The translations under genes and the position numbers were made by a program. Shown here one piece after another: positions 22,510 to 33,637 of a DNA stretch of 64,000 nt. The stretch is from the NCBI GenBank assembly GCA_034766995.1, contig CM068315.1:34924693-34988692 (forward strand), written 5' to 3'. This DNA comes from Acanthacorydalis orientalis. Its lineage: Eukaryota; Arthropoda; Insecta; Megaloptera; Corydalidae. The notes below the pieces were generated by a model. The model saw only the letters and a list, made by a program, of their open reading frames with translations. It did no database searches and was not told where the DNA came from. How positions within the stretch are numbered: position 1 is the stretch's first letter; every line of letters begins with the position of its first letter.

Positions 22510-23285
22510 AATACGATTTTTCATGAGAGAATTTAAATATTTTTTACAGATAAATATCTGTTTTAAATTCCTGATGACGTTTGTGTTTTGTTCTACTGGT
22601 TTTAGTCCTGAAGAGTCATTTGATTAGTAATCTTCTTTCAAAGCTAGTTTCAACTTTTAAGCTATCTGAAGATGACACAAGAATCGAAACTATTGATAGA
22701 TTACTACTCAAGGACAGATTCATTAGAATTAAAACAAGCAGGATAAAGATATCCTATTTGTAAAGAATACATGGCTTTGTCGATTTTATTCATTCAATTA
22801 TTCTTATTGTAAAATACAATTGCTGATTGTTTTTATATAAAATATACAATGTAACGATTATTTTCCAGAGTTAATTATCTAATAGAATTTTTTAACTTGT
22901 GTCACTTTTCTTATACAGCGTCATTATACTTTTATTATATTTTGACGAATGCTGTCGAAACGATTGTTTCAACATTTTTGAGACTAGCTATTAAAAAAAA
23001 TATCTGTGAATTCACTATTTACAAATTTTTAGCTCCACTGAAAAACAGTTTACTGGAAATTCCAGACCGACATCTGTTTTCATGTAAAAATAATACGTTA
23101 GTTTAATTTTTTTTATGAATGCATATAAGTTATGACGTTATTTACATTGGCTTTACGAACAAGTCTACAGCTTGTTAAACAGTGTAAATTATTAGCCGTT
23201 CGTTGTGTTTGTCCTGACTAGATTTTTAGTGTTTTATTTTTAATATTTTCGTTAACGTTCTTTTTTCATAAACAGTATGTTCTCT
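22510..23285. other. Non-coding DNA, nothing recognised
   Basis: Open frames of 60-69 codons at 22427-22763 and 22897-23106 have no family resemblance. No repeat boundary seen. Confidence 0.35.
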
Positions 23286-23288
23286 CTT

Positions 23289-23289
23289 T

Positions 23290-23362
<73 letters not shown>
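23289..23362. repeat. (CA)n-(AT)n compound microsatellite
   Basis: About nine CA units followed by about 28 AT units. Confidence 0.95.
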
Positions 23363-23365
<3 letters not shown>

Positions 23366-23730
23366 GACTTCAATTTAAAATTTTATACTTTAAATATCTA
23401 TAGCTCTACGAGTTAATGGCAAAAAATTAGTCCATTTTACTTACACAATTTTCTTTCCCTTTAAATCTCATATTAATAAAAATAAGCAACCATATGAGTT
23501 CTTTATTCATATGGACCTAAATATGTTTTATTCCAATCTGTGTTCTCAGTCTTATATTAACGATCATATATCAAATATTCTTCTTTCTCTGTTGACCTAA
23601 ATTGATTGAATTATACTTATCCCAGTGTTTTTGGTCTTTTTGAATAATTTGTCTTATATTGTGCTATTCGTTCATTTAGTGATTAGATAATATATAGATT
23701 ATAGCTAAAAACCAGTTTTTAAATATTTGA

Positions 23731-24294
23731 TTAAGTTGGTAGAAAAATAAGTTGACTTTCAAATTCGTATACATTTTTCTCTTTTTTTTATTTTACTAGA
23801 TATTTTAAGTTGTCCAGAAGTGTTGGATGACTAACGCCTAACTTTTGTACAAGCTCTCGAATTGTTGTGCGTGGTTCTGATTCAACTATTGTCTTCAGTT
23901 AGTCGTTGTAAACAGAAGAAGGACGCCCGCGACCTTCTTCATCTTGAACATTCTCGTCCCCAACATGAAATTTTTGGAACCATCATTGCATTATACATTC
24001 CTTAACGTACCCACACCAAAAGCATCGGTTAGTGTACGAGCAGTTTCTGCTGATTTACTACCCATTTTGAATTCATACAAAAATGATCTTATTTGCTTTT
24101 ATTCCATCTTTAGTTCAATAGCCCAATTTAAAACAAAATTAGTAATAAAACCAGTCGATGTTATTAAAATAAGGATCGAAAAATGGACTTTAAAATGATA
24201 TTAACATGAACACGATGAAATGACACTTCCATTGAAAAAAAATGAAGTTACAATTCAAAAAACAAAAACCGCAATTATTTTCCTACTAACCTAA
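23731..24294 (-). mobile_element. Mariner deletion derivative, copy C (class 1)
   Basis: A 564 bp element from TTAAGTTGGTAGAAAAATAA to TCCTACTAACCTAA; TA follows the right end but not the left. Minus-strand coding begins near 24110 and, across frameshifts, gives the mariner DNA-binding half up to the HLK segment, then the class 1 junction tail (AAAATGTATACGAATTTGAA in minus sense). Catalytic half absent. The 84-codon plus frame at 23944-24198 is antisense to this. Confidence 0.8.
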
Positions 24295-24299
24295 TACAT

Positions 24300-25195
24300 T
24301 TTCTCAGTTACTCTGAAAAACGCGACTATACTCCTTATAAAATAATTCTCATTTAATAAAAAAAAATAGAATTGTTAACAATAATGGTATTAGAACTAAT
24401 ACTAAAAATAGTTACGTTTAATTATACCTTTTTAATAATTATTACACACAAATCAATATCAATAATATTATAACACACAATCAATGGTTCGGTTCAATTT
24501 TAAAAAATTGCAGAAAATTAAGATTTGAAGAGCAATTTTTCTCATTTTCTATAATAAACATATTTTGTGTCAAAAAATCGATTTAAAAAATCTTGATTTA
24601 TCATTAAACTTTGTTAGATCGTGGTATTTTTGGGTTAAAAATTGTAAGTTGGAAATAGCATTTTTTTAGTTATGATAAATTAATTAGTTATACTAAAAAT
24701 ATTTGATTTCTAATGACTATTTATTCAGCGATTGGCTAATGTATTAATTGCTGACAAAAATTGATTCCTGAATAATTCATATGTCTTCATTTAAATTAAA
24801 ATCGAAAAAATTGAACTATGCTAATTCTAAAATAATTTAAATTTAATAAAGAAATTATATTGTATTTATTGCTTGACTAATCACCTTTTAACTTCCGTTT
24901 ATAAATTATATTCGCATCAGTTCAAACATTATTGACTTGAAAGAATAAATAAAAAATAGAACTGTTTTGTGAAGTAAAGAAAATAGTTTAAATGTTTTTT
25001 TCAACCACTGAACGATTGTTTTTAATTTCGAAATGTTTTCCTCATTAATAAAGCACTTCCCTAGTAGAAAAAAAGCTTCTATTAAAAAATCATACAGTTT
25101 GATACTTAAACAATACTTCTACTACTACATGATTAATGATGATGTCAAATCTATGCACTTTCTGTTATTGCATCTCTTGCGTACGTACCAAACAA
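24300..25195. other. AT-rich DNA, nothing recognised
   Basis: Low-complexity DNA without supported frames or repeats. Confidence 0.4.
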
Positions 25196-25199
25196 CTTA

Positions 25200-25620
25200 T
25201 TTTTTTTTGTAACATTAAAAAAGCCTGTAGGACAGAGCACTTCCGAAGATTATTTCAACGAGAGAATATTTTATGACATAAAGCGCTCTCTACATTTCTT
25301 CATTTACAAATGAAGTTTCTTTCCTTGAACGGTAACATATCTCACGATTTTTAACCGAGCTTATCGAGCTATATAGAATCAGTAAAAAGGCGTGAGTGAG
25401 TAATCATCGTGTCCTGGAGCTCCGTTGCTACGACTCCACGAAGCACTTTCGAAATAGCTGCGTGCCACACGTATCAAGGAATTATCGTTCATCTTTGCCG
25501 CATGGCTTGTCAAGCTTAATCTGTCGGCATTTATCATGACAGCTGTATTTTTTTCCGCCGAAAAGTCCAACATTATTCGCCAACTTTCGTTCGCGTTTCT
25601 TATCGATCTGCCGGCTCATT
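25200..25620. other. Complex, higher-GC island
   Basis: More complex composition (for example GTCCTGGAGCTCCGTTGC at about 25410). A 64-codon minus frame (25379-25573, with LSLTSHAAKMNDNSLIRVAR) is the most protein-like frame in the islands, but it has no recognised domain, no clear splice sites and no neighbours to support it. Could be a small exon or conserved non-coding DNA. Confidence 0.4.
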
Positions 25621-25824
25621 TTTTTTTTGGAGTTTTATTTTTAAATATTGTTCAAGACAACTGACATTAATATTTAAGACATTTCTTTTCATGGTACTTG
25701 TGACAATTTTTTTTTTGTCAACAACCAGGTGATATTCTGAATACCACATTGAGATTATTAATTCATATGTCGACAAATGGTTTGAATACAATTTTGTCAC
25801 TGCGGTTAAATTAACTTTCACATG

Positions 25825-25955
25825 GCATCGCCATTGAATTAAGTATAAACGACAATTAAAGATGATCGACAATCATTTGTTGAATACTTTTGATTAGAAA
25901 AAGGTTGTCTATGAACTAAGAAAATAATTTATTTGTGGAATCGATATAAAACTAG
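25825..25955. repeat. RF1 right-arm copy
   Basis: GGCATCGCCATTGAATT, AAACGACAATTAAAGATGAT, TTGTTGAATACTTTTGATTA, GTCTATGAACTAAGAAAATA, TTTATTTGTGGAATCGA follow the right-arm order. Confidence 0.5.
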
Positions 25956-26004
25956 GGTTCAAATTACGACATCGAAACTATTCTCCATGAAGATATAATG
26001 TCGT

Positions 26005-26480
26005 GTCTTCTAATTTTTGATATTCTTTTAAACAAAAAAAATTTCTTCGTTCTTTGAAAACAACATACGAAAACAACCCTTACATCGCTCCCCCCGCTCG
26101 CTAACACTCGCTCCTACACTAACAAATAACAGAAATTAACAAATTATACACACAAATAATCCGTGTATACTGTAAGCCAAAAAATTTTCATTGGAAAAGT
26201 TTATAAAAATTGACAACAAAATACAATGTTAAAATGTGTAACTCTTTTTCTACTTTAAATCTTTAGTGAATACAATATTTTGAATAAATTTCTTATCAGT
26301 TTTGATTTAAATTTCTTATCAATTGGAGAAAATACCAATTAATGGACTAAATGATTTTCTTAAAAACTGTAAATCTGAATATTGCACAAATAAATTCCTA
26401 TCGATAGTTTGTATGATTTTCTAGCAAAAAATAAAATTTTACATTTAATATTTATCCTATTAAAAAAATAGTTCTTAAAT
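26005..26480 (-). repeat. RF2 repeat, inverse copy lacking the CCAAT block
   Basis: In minus sense it reads AATTGGTATTTTC, AGAAATTTATTCAAAATATTG, a TCCAATGAAAATTTTTTGGC body segment, GTTAATTTCTGTTATTTG and a GC-rich tail (GCGAGTGTTAGCGAGCGGGG), matching the copies at 2345 and 55368 in order. The segment holding CTGATTGGTTGATATC is missing, apparently by internal deletion. Confidence 0.6.
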
Positions 26481-26514
26481 TGTGGCTATCACTTTTAGAA
26501 AGGAGATTGTCTCT

Positions 26515-26780
26515 GGATCACAAATCACAAAAAATGTTTGTGTACAAAAAGTTCAATAAATGATTAGCTCATTTACATTGATCGATGATATTATTCTCGA
26601 AACGGTAAAGAATAGAAAATTCTACAGATTCTCTTGACCCCTCTTCCAAATTTGTCCGTACTTGATACTCTGAAATGATGGAACTGACATCGAAATTCTT
26701 ATAAGCAGCAATTAAAAATGTTCTATAATCAATTATGAATCATTTTAATTAAACAAAAATTTATGGTTGAATGGCGAGTG
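26515..26780. repeat. RF1 palindromic repeat
   Basis: Left arm AATCACAAAAAATGTTTGTG, AAGTTCAATAAATGATTAGC, GATGATATTATTCTCGAAAC; centre AATTTGTCCGTACTTGATAC; right arm TGATGGAACTGACATCGAAA, CTTATAAGCAGCAATTAAAA, AAATTTATGGTTGAATGGCG. Confidence 0.55.
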
Positions 26781-26784
26781 AAAA

Positions 26785-27690
26785 ATGTATCCGTTAAATA
26801 AATCTTAATATTCCGCATACAATTCACACCTTAATTTTTCAAGCTAAAAAAAATAAAAATATAGTTCACGATTCGATATTTTTTCATATATAAAACCTTC
26901 TTTGAAATTATGTAGATTTTTATTACATGGAACAATTTTCAAAACGATAATAAAGTCAATTCTTTTTCCTGCATAAACCCAATTTTATATTTATATATAT
27001 TTTAATTATTCCTTTGAAGTGGTAAATTCGCTATCACTTTCAAATATAAAATATACGAAACAAATTAATGTGTAAAATGGATAACGTTGATTATCAACTT
27101 CAAAGGAACATTTAAAAACAATAAAGCGTATAATTAAAGACAAAAAATATATAGAATATATTTGAAATAAATTGAATGAAATAACCTTTCTCTGTAAGTT
27201 ACAAATTTGATAAAATTAGGATCATTTCGAAGATTTAACGAAATCTGTACTAAATAAGGCAGATTACACATGAGAACTGTTTGTTTCTAGTACAAGATTT
27301 TCCTCTAACATTACAGTTGAACATAAATTTCAACTAACATTACATACCAGAAAGTTTATAGTAAATCTGTGATAAAAAGATTAGTTTGTAGAAGCTGAAA
27401 GTGTACTAAGGAACAAAATGTTTTTCGTCGAGAAATAGAAACGTTAGCAATAGAGCCTAGATTTAACATAGATTGATGAAGTTTTTGAATAGTTATTAGT
27501 ATTTTACATTTGCAACAAATTGGAATACTTATAAATTTAAAAATCTAGAAAATATATATTTTATAATGAATGTAATAATAAAATGGTAATTTTATTTAAT
27601 TTTTATAAATAACCTGTATTAAAAGGAGAGAAATTTGCAATATTTGAAAATCTCCAATCAGTTTGTAAATGAAATATTAATATTGAAAAA
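26785..27690. other. AT-rich DNA, nothing recognised
   Basis: No frame, repeat or motif supported. Confidence 0.4.
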
Positions 27691-27697
27691 AAAAAAA

Positions 27698-28052
27698 CAA
27701 AGATTCACTTTTTTTCATATGACAAACCACAAAAAATTTTGCTGGTCAAAAATGTTCAACAAACGATTTTATCGTTTTTGATTGTTGTTTATACGCATTT
27801 CAATAGCGATAGAATCATCGGAAGAGTAGCACTGAGGTACAAAAACGCTGATTTTTTTTATTAAGATTTTTACGTATCTTGGGCTCTGAAGATAGTGGTA
27901 TTGTCGTCGAAGTACACATAAGTAATAATCAAAAATGATCAAATCATTTCTTGAACATTTTTAACTAGAAAAAATATTTGTGGTTTATGGAGTGAAAAGA
28001 GAATTGTGAAAGTGAATTCAAAACAGTGTCAGATCTTTTATTGCATTATAAT
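27698..28052. repeat. RF1 palindromic repeat, near-complete reference copy
   Basis: The left arm (27698-27835) and the right arm (27890-28025) are inverse of one another over about 130 bases: CACAAAAAATTTTGCTGGTC and AAAATGTTCAACAAACGATT pair with ATTTCTTGAACATTTTTAAC and AATATTTGTGGTTTATGG; GTTTATACGCATTTCAATAG pairs with CGAAGTACACATAAGTAATA. The loop contains AGATTTTTACGTATCTTGGG. The outer end is GAAAGTGAATTC, CAGTGTCAGATC and ATTGCATTATAA. No coding capacity. A hairpin-forming, MITE-like or fold-back element; superfamily not known because target duplications are unclear. Confidence 0.75.
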
Positions 28053-28130
28053 AGATGAACAATTCAATAATTATACTTGATTGGAAAAGTATTTAGAGTG
28101 AGTGTGCAGTATATACCTTGCAGAAACTTA

Positions 28131-28315
28131 TATAGGATGATTCAATTTAAGCGTCCACATGCAGGTATTAAAAAAATCATGTTATTTTTCATTTAATATT
28201 TTAGTTCAACTCAATACTAAAACACAGTTGAGCTAAATTACTAAATAAAGAATAATATAATTTTTTTAATACTTTCATGTGAAAGCCTAGAGTTTATTAA
28301 ATTTAAGATTTGATT
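28131..28315. repeat. RF3 palindromic repeat
   Basis: Begins TATAGGATGATTCAATTTAA and is inverse-symmetric: GGTATTAAAAAAATCATGTT at the left pairs with AATTTTTTTAATACTTTCAT at the right, and the centre ACTAAAACACAGTTGAGCTA is itself near-palindromic. Related copies lie at 40.3, 46.3 and 62.6 kb. Confidence 0.65.
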
Positions 28316-28319
28316 CCTT

Positions 28320-28665
28320 GTTTTTTTTTTTTTGTTCATGAAAACAATTTTTAGAAGAAGATACAAGATAAAAAGAAATGTCGATTGGACATTTTAAAAA
28401 GACAACAAGTTTTATAAACCGACTAATAATAGATACATTATATTTTTTTATGAGTTTAATTCTTTTGTAATAAAAATAAAATGTGTGTTGTAATAATTTC
28501 TTTTCTTATAAATGTTCTTCTATTCACTGTTCATGTGATAATAAATAATTCAATTAATAAAGATTTATAGTAAATTCCTCGGTCGTATTTTGAATATTTC
28601 CACGGTATTTTTATTGCAAAACGTTCCCGCATCACTATGTTCACGTTTATTCGAATGTTTTATAA
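28320..28665. other. AT-rich DNA, nothing recognised
   Basis: Includes a 16-base T run at about 28319-28334. No gene seen. Confidence 0.4.
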
Positions 28666-28667
28666 CA

Positions 28668-28671
<4 letters not shown>

Positions 28672-28734
<63 letters not shown>
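28672..28734. repeat. (AT)n microsatellite
   Basis: About 31 uninterrupted AT units; gives poly(Ile-Tyr) frames on both strands. Confidence 0.95.
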
Positions 28735-28738
<4 letters not shown>

Positions 28739-29135
28739 CCGACAGAAATACGGCACATAAAATTTGATATATGGCGTATCACGGATCGTAACGAAACCGC
28801 TTTTGTTTTAATTGAAACGGCTATATATCTTTCTTAGCGGAGAGTCAAACTTCTTTCCGTATATAAATGCCTCGCCAATAACAAGAAAGAGGTAGATCGC
28901 TCAACGTTGCTCCATGAGCTGACAAGAAATCAGATGATTGATCGAACTGGCTGCATGACACACACAATCATAAACGTGATGCATTATTCATAGATACCAT
29001 CGGTTTTACTAGAGTGTTCTCTTACATATTCAATATTCCGTTGTCTGCTTTTGCTTCGTAAAAGAAGAACAAACGCGAGACGAGGTGGATGAGACGATAT
29101 AACCAGATGTACTCTCGTCAGATTTAAATAATACA
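28735..29135. other. Complex, higher-GC island
   Basis: Non-repetitive, more complex sequence with TCCGTATATAAATGCC at about 28856, a TATA-box-like site, followed by GTAGATCGCTCAACGTTGC and other unique sequence. No open frame with a recognised domain. Candidate regulatory sequence. Confidence 0.4.
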
Positions 29136-29139
29136 CATT

Positions 29140-29640
29140 GGTAATTCTTCTTTATTCATTAAGATGCTATTGTTGAATATCGCCGTTTCATTAATTGCGA
29201 TGGCGTTTATATAAATTTTCCACGGCAGTACACGACAATCGCCTTTTTTATATGTCAATATATAATTTATTCAGATTACTTCTGAACGAGAAAATCGGTC
29301 GAATTAACAATACGGAATGTTGTCAAGCTTGAAAATGTCAGGGAAACGTTTGTTATAATTAAGAAGTATTCGGATTTAATCGACGTGGACACTGAAGAAA
29401 ATCAATTCGATTCAAAAATATTCATTGAGTTTAAATTTTATAAAGAAACAGAAAATGACTGTTCATTTTATAAATGAAGTAAAACTGGTACAATAAAATG
29501 AATTTTAAATCACACTTCTTATTCATAGTAAATATTTATATACTTTTGTATTCGCTCTAAATTTGATCTCAATATTTTATTATCGAGATGAAAAAAAGTT
29601 GTTACATCCAAATATTAACCATAAACACATACTTACTTTA
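29140..29640. other. Non-coding DNA, nothing recognised
   Basis: Moderately AT-rich, no motifs, frames or repeats supported. Confidence 0.4.
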
Positions 29641-29645
29641 AATTG

Positions 29646-29965
29646 TATGGCTAAATTCACTTTTATAAATGAATCTTTTTTCATCCTACAAATTGAAAAT
29701 TAATTTTCTGATCAAAAATGATCAATAAATCATTATTGCTTATGTAGATTTCGATGACGATGCCATCATCTTCAAATCAGCAAGGCACATAAAAATCTGC
29801 TATAAATCAAATTTTTCAGTACACTGTGAAGATGATTCCATTGAAATTCACATAAATAACAATAAAAAAAGATCAGAATAAGAAAATGATTTACTGAACA
29901 CGGTCTGTTAATTTTTCTAATTATTTAAAAGACTTTTGTTATTCATGTGATGAAAAACATTCTTT
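29646..29965. repeat. RF1 palindromic repeat next to mariner copy D
   Basis: Left arm GGCTAAATTCACTTTTATAA, TTTTCTGATCAAAAATGATC, AATAAATCATTATTGCTTAT, TTTCGATGACGATGCCATCA is one of the best-preserved left arms in the window; right arm TGATTCCATTGAAATTCACA, AAATGATTTACTGAACACGG and TATTCATGTGATGAA. It is cut off where the mariner derivative begins at 29980. Confidence 0.65.
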
Positions 29966-29979
29966 TCTGAAAATATTTT

Positions 29980-30549
29980 TTACGTTGGTAGAAAAAAAGT
30001 TGCGGTTTATGGCCTTCAAATTCAAATACATTTTTCTCTTTTTTGATTTTCCTAGTTGTTTTAAGTGGTCCAGAACTGTTAGATGACTAATCTATGTCTA
30101 GCTTTTGTGCAAGCTCTCGAATTTTGCGTGGTTCTGATTCAACTAACACATTCAGTTGGTCGTTATAAACTGAAGAACACTTGCAACCTTCTTCATCTTT
30201 AAGGTTCTCATCCTCAGCACGAAAGTTTTGAAACCATCCATCATTGCACCGTACGTTCCTTAACAGTATCCACACCAAAAGAATCGTTTAGTTTACGAGC
30301 ATTTTCTGCTACTTTAACACCCGTTTTGAACTCGTACAAAAAAATCGCTCTCACTTGTTTCTTTTCCATCTTCATCATCAATACCTCAATTTGACGCAAA
30401 ATTACTAATAAAACCAAAGTCGTTGTTACCAAAATACATACCAAAAAATGCACTTTAAAATGAACACGATGAAATGACACTTTGATTGAAAACAAATATG
30501 GTTAGAATTGAGAAAATAAAAACCGCAATTATTTTCGTACCAACCCTAA
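29980..30549 (-). mobile_element. Mariner deletion derivative, copy D (class 1), best preserved reading frame
   Basis: A 570 bp element with ends TTACGTTGGTAGAAAAAAAG and CGTACCAACCCTAA; TA is not preserved at either side. On the minus strand the transposase start is at 30369 (MEKKQVRAIF), continuing FLYEFKTG, ARKLNDSFGVDTVKERTVQ to about 30241; after one frameshift it resumes with GWFQNFRAEDENLKDEEG, SSVYNDQLNVLVESEPR and KIRELAQKLDID. This is the first roughly 90 residues of a cecropia-type mariner transposase, the paired helix-turn-helix DNA-binding domain. After a degraded HLK segment the class 1 tail leads directly to the terminal repeat. Catalytic half absent. Confidence 0.85.
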
Positions 30550-30554
30550 TTCCT

Positions 30555-31060
30555 TTCTGTATTTTTTTTAATTCTGAATAAGTGGTTAAGTTATAATCAA
30601 AAGATCTAAACTTATTAAAAAAATAGTCATTGGCTTACTTGGGGTTAAACTTTACTATACACCGATTTATTCAAATTTCAAATAATTATATAATAGATTT
30701 TATATCATTATGTTCTGACAATGATTAAATATTTATCAAAATGTGTTCAAGATTATCGAAAATATTACAATAATTATTTAAGACATACTCATATTTAAAA
30801 TATGTTAAAAAAGCTGTTAGTGGCGACTGTATCGAATAATAAAATTAATGTTTCTTTTATACAGATTCCATCCTTACACACAAAATGAATTTCAGATTCA
30901 TTTTATTTGTAAACTGATGTATAAAACATACATATCAAATCCAAATAATCCAATTGGTCAAGGTGTAAAAGCCTTACATCGTATACAATTGTAAATTGAT
31001 TTACAGATGATTGAATATGTGTGAAAAAAAGTATACAAATCATTGTTCATTCATTAATCT
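30555..31060. other. AT-rich DNA, nothing recognised
   Basis: No gene, repeat or motif supported. Confidence 0.4.
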
Positions 31061-31260
31061 GATCTCGTTTCGAGGAAACACCTGGATGAAGACGTACCTT
31101 CTCACCGTCCGAGCAGACATTTTTTGTACGCATTTACGAAAAGAGAAAAAAAAGAAGCAGAACTAATCAAAATATCTGAAACAATAAGTGTCCGCAATGA
31201 AAAAAGGCAAATAATTATAACAATACCATATAAAGGCCACGTTTAGCAACAAAAACAGAT
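31060..31260. other. Complex patch, function unknown
   Basis: Non-repetitive sequence (GAAGACGTACCTTCTCACCG, AGGCCACGTTTAGC) contrasting with AT-rich flanks. No coding frame. Possible conserved non-coding DNA. Confidence 0.3.
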
Positions 31261-31264
31261 TAGT

Positions 31265-31686
31265 CGAGTGATAAAAATCACAACATATTTTTATTATGTT
31301 TCAATTGTCTCTGCATATAGTTTCATTAATCATAGAGTTAATCTCATAATGAAATATTGTATAAAATAAATCAAGTTCCGCCACGTATCGTTTATATCGT
31401 GAATGAAACTAATTATCGGTCATAAATCAGTTTCATCTACCTGTGCTTTGAAATTAAAACTTATACTTATTATAATGTTGGATAAACAAACAGGCGAAGA
31501 TCTGAACAAGTCGAATGACGTAAGTAATTGAAACTTTTTTTTTCTCTGCTCCTCGTTTCAGGTTCAAATTTGCAGATAATTCCATCCGTTTAATAAGAGA
31601 TTAACATTTGTTTTAAAATAAGAAAACAAACAAATTGTAGATTATTTAAACATGTCTATTATTATGTACAGTGTGTGTATGTATAA

Positions 31687-31690
<4 letters not shown>
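31265..31690. other. AT-rich DNA, nothing recognised
   Basis: No supported features. Confidence 0.4.

Positions 31691-31693
<3 letters not shown>

Positions 31694-31733
<40 letters not shown>
31694..31733. repeat. (AT)n microsatellite
   Basis: About 19 AT units followed by ACATACACATACACACC. Confidence 0.95.
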
Positions 31734-31737
<4 letters not shown>

Positions 31738-31875
31738 CACATACACACCTACTTCCACTGAGTAGTATAAAAAACCCATTTATAAAACTATATAATTAAA
31801 AATTATTGAAAATTTTAAGGGGCAGCTAGGATAACTTGTTTTTGAACATGTGACAAGATGCTAAGCGTAATTAAT

Positions 31876-31880
<5 letters not shown>

Positions 31881-31906
<26 letters not shown>

Positions 31907-32020
31907 CTGTGTGTGTGTGTGTGTGTGTGTCTGTGTGTGTGTGTGTGTGTGTCTGTGTGTGTATGATATGTATGTATGTGTGTGTGTGTATGTGTATATA
32001 TATATATATATATATATACA
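31881..32020. repeat. (GT)n with CT interruptions, then (AT)n
   Basis: A GT tract of about 85 bases with three regularly placed TCTG interruptions, then GTATGTATGTGTGT and about 11 AT units. Gives spurious Cys-Val (plus) and Thr-His (minus) open frames. Confidence 0.95.
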
Positions 32021-32194
32021 TGACTGAATTTTTGTTTCTGTGTGTAATCCATTTACTTCATAAAAATCCATCTAAAAACACTATTATTAATAGTACTTTA
32101 GAGACAGTTGATACCATTTTTTGCGTATTTGATGAAATGATAAACGAACCTAATTAGTAAATTATGTGCTTTTATATATTTATATATATATATA

Positions 32195-32735
32195 CAAAAC
32201 ACACATGAGCAACATAAATGTTGTATATTAAAGTTATTGTAAAATGTTTTATAATTTGGTACATTTTTATGATAGAATTTCTAAAAATAAAATGTCTTAT
32301 TAAAATTAACAGGAATGATAGTTTATATAAGATAATGTTACATTTTAATTTTATAAAAATAGTTTTTAGTTTTAAATACAAGTTAATTATTGAAATAAGT
32401 GAAAAGCTTCAAAACATAATAATAGTGTTATTTAATCAATGTTTAAATTAAACTCAGTTGGATCTCATTTTTATGATGAATCAATAAAATGGAAAATTCA
32501 ATAAAAGTAAATTTGATTTTATTATAAAGTAAGTTTTTTTTTAAAAAAAGGTACTTGGTTAAAGTACTGTTTTTATTTAATCTATTTTTATACTGTGTTT
32601 AAAGTATTGTTTTTATTTTATTTAGTAACTCAATTTTCTTTGAAGCGACAACAATTTGATAAGTATTATAAATTATTCAAACTTTAAAATTATAATATAC
32701 ATGTTTATATGTTCGGACAATTTGATTACCTACCT
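32195..32735. other. Very AT-rich DNA, nothing recognised
   Basis: Open frames of 69-77 codons on both strands (32172-32451) are Ile/Lys/Phe-rich, as expected from AT-rich DNA, with no domain. Confidence 0.4.
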
Positions 32736-32736
32736 A

Positions 32737-32921
32737 TATATAGTAGAGGGCTTTGCCCTCTGCTCGCTGCACTCACCCACTTACCAATTATAAGCCTATA
32801 CAGGTAACCGAATGAAACAATAAACATATTTTTTAAAACTGATTTATGTCTATATAATCATTATTGCAGACAGATTGCAACAAGTAGGCGAGCGCAGCGA
32901 CTAGGGGGAACAGCCCCCTAG
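32737..32921. mobile_element. Hairpin-ended short element (MITE or Helentron-derived, tentative)
   Basis: The two ends are imperfect inverted repeats over about 42 bases: left AGTAGAGGGCTTTGCCCTC then TGCTCGCTGCACTCACCCAC, right (inverse) ACTAGGGGGCTGTTCCCCCT then AGTCGCTGCGCTCGCC. Each end also folds on itself: GAGGGC-TTT-GCCCTC at 32746-32760, and CTAGGGGG-AACAG-CCCCCTAG at 32901-32921 with a perfect 8-bp stem. Terminal hairpins of this kind occur in Helentron-associated elements of insects and in some MITEs. No coding capacity. Confidence 0.6.
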
Positions 32922-33149
32922 TAATGATATAAGATAATTTTATAAATTAATAATAAAATATAATTTTCATAAATATTTATTACAATTTTTTTTAAAAAAC
33001 TATCAAGTTTATAATTTTGAAAACGTTCATATAAAGACTAAACGACATTTTTAACTTAAAACAAAATATAAAAAATAGATAATGTGTATGAGAACTTTTT
33101 ATTTTATTTTTTACAAAATATGGAATAGCTAGATTTTAATGAGCTGAAC

Positions 33150-33345
33150 TCAAAATACTGGGTCATCCTATAAAGAATGAGGTATTTTACAATAAGTTTT
33201 GAAACAGCGAAAAAAAATTGACGTTTTAATTTTGATCCAAAATATATTTTCTGTTATTATTTACAACTTCTTCCCATCTTAATCTTAAATTTTTATAACC
33301 CTGACGATAAAATTTTTACGGCTTTTCATTAAAGAGAGTCGGGCT
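33150..33345 (-). pseudogene. Mariner transposase C-terminal fragment with element end
   Basis: On the minus strand, around 33330-33222, a frame reads LFNEKP, stop, KFYRQGYKNLRLRWEEVVNN then NRKYILDQN and a stop. The pattern FY..G...L..RW..VV.NN..Y..D is the C-terminal end of mariner transposases. About 40 bases further on lies ACTGGGTCATCCTATAAAGA (plus sense, about 33160), plausibly the terminal repeat of the element. The rest of the element is not present; the terminal sequence differs from that of the deletion-derivative family, so this is another mariner lineage. Confidence 0.65.
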
Positions 33346-33349
33346 TAAT

Positions 33350-33630
33350 TGTGATTATTTTCATCAAAGTGAAAAAGAGTCACTACTTTTTAATGAAATT
33401 TATTTTAAGCTGGATATCTAATAATTTATTTAAAAAAACAAATCATTGGTGTCAATTTTTTTTAATCTTCAGTGTGCTTTACAAAGTTTATAATGCTCAT
33501 TTAAAATGAAATAAGTAGATTTTCACTGTACTTATTCCATATTTCAAATTTTACACATATTACTTACACACTCATACACTTATTACATTATTTCTATAAG
33601 GGTAATAATGCAATTTTTGCTACTGTAATT
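33350..33630. other. AT-rich DNA, nothing recognised
   Basis: No supported features. Confidence 0.4.
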
Positions 33631-33637
33631 AAATTGA

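Noticed and set aside
28565..28837. Open frames of 63-66 codons rich in Ile-Tyr
   Set aside because: They translate the (AT)n microsatellite and its flanks; the same artefact occurs at 10315, 16381, 43817, 44082, 44950, 45941, 46252 and 56475.
31858..32157. 99-codon frame of Cys-Val repeats with antisense Thr-His frames
   Set aside because: A product of the GT microsatellite; no other coding evidence.
32172..32451. Facing 69- and 77-codon hydrophobic frames as membrane proteins
   Set aside because: Composition (Ile, Lys, Phe, Leu, Tyr) is what AT-rich DNA gives by chance; no initiation or splice context.
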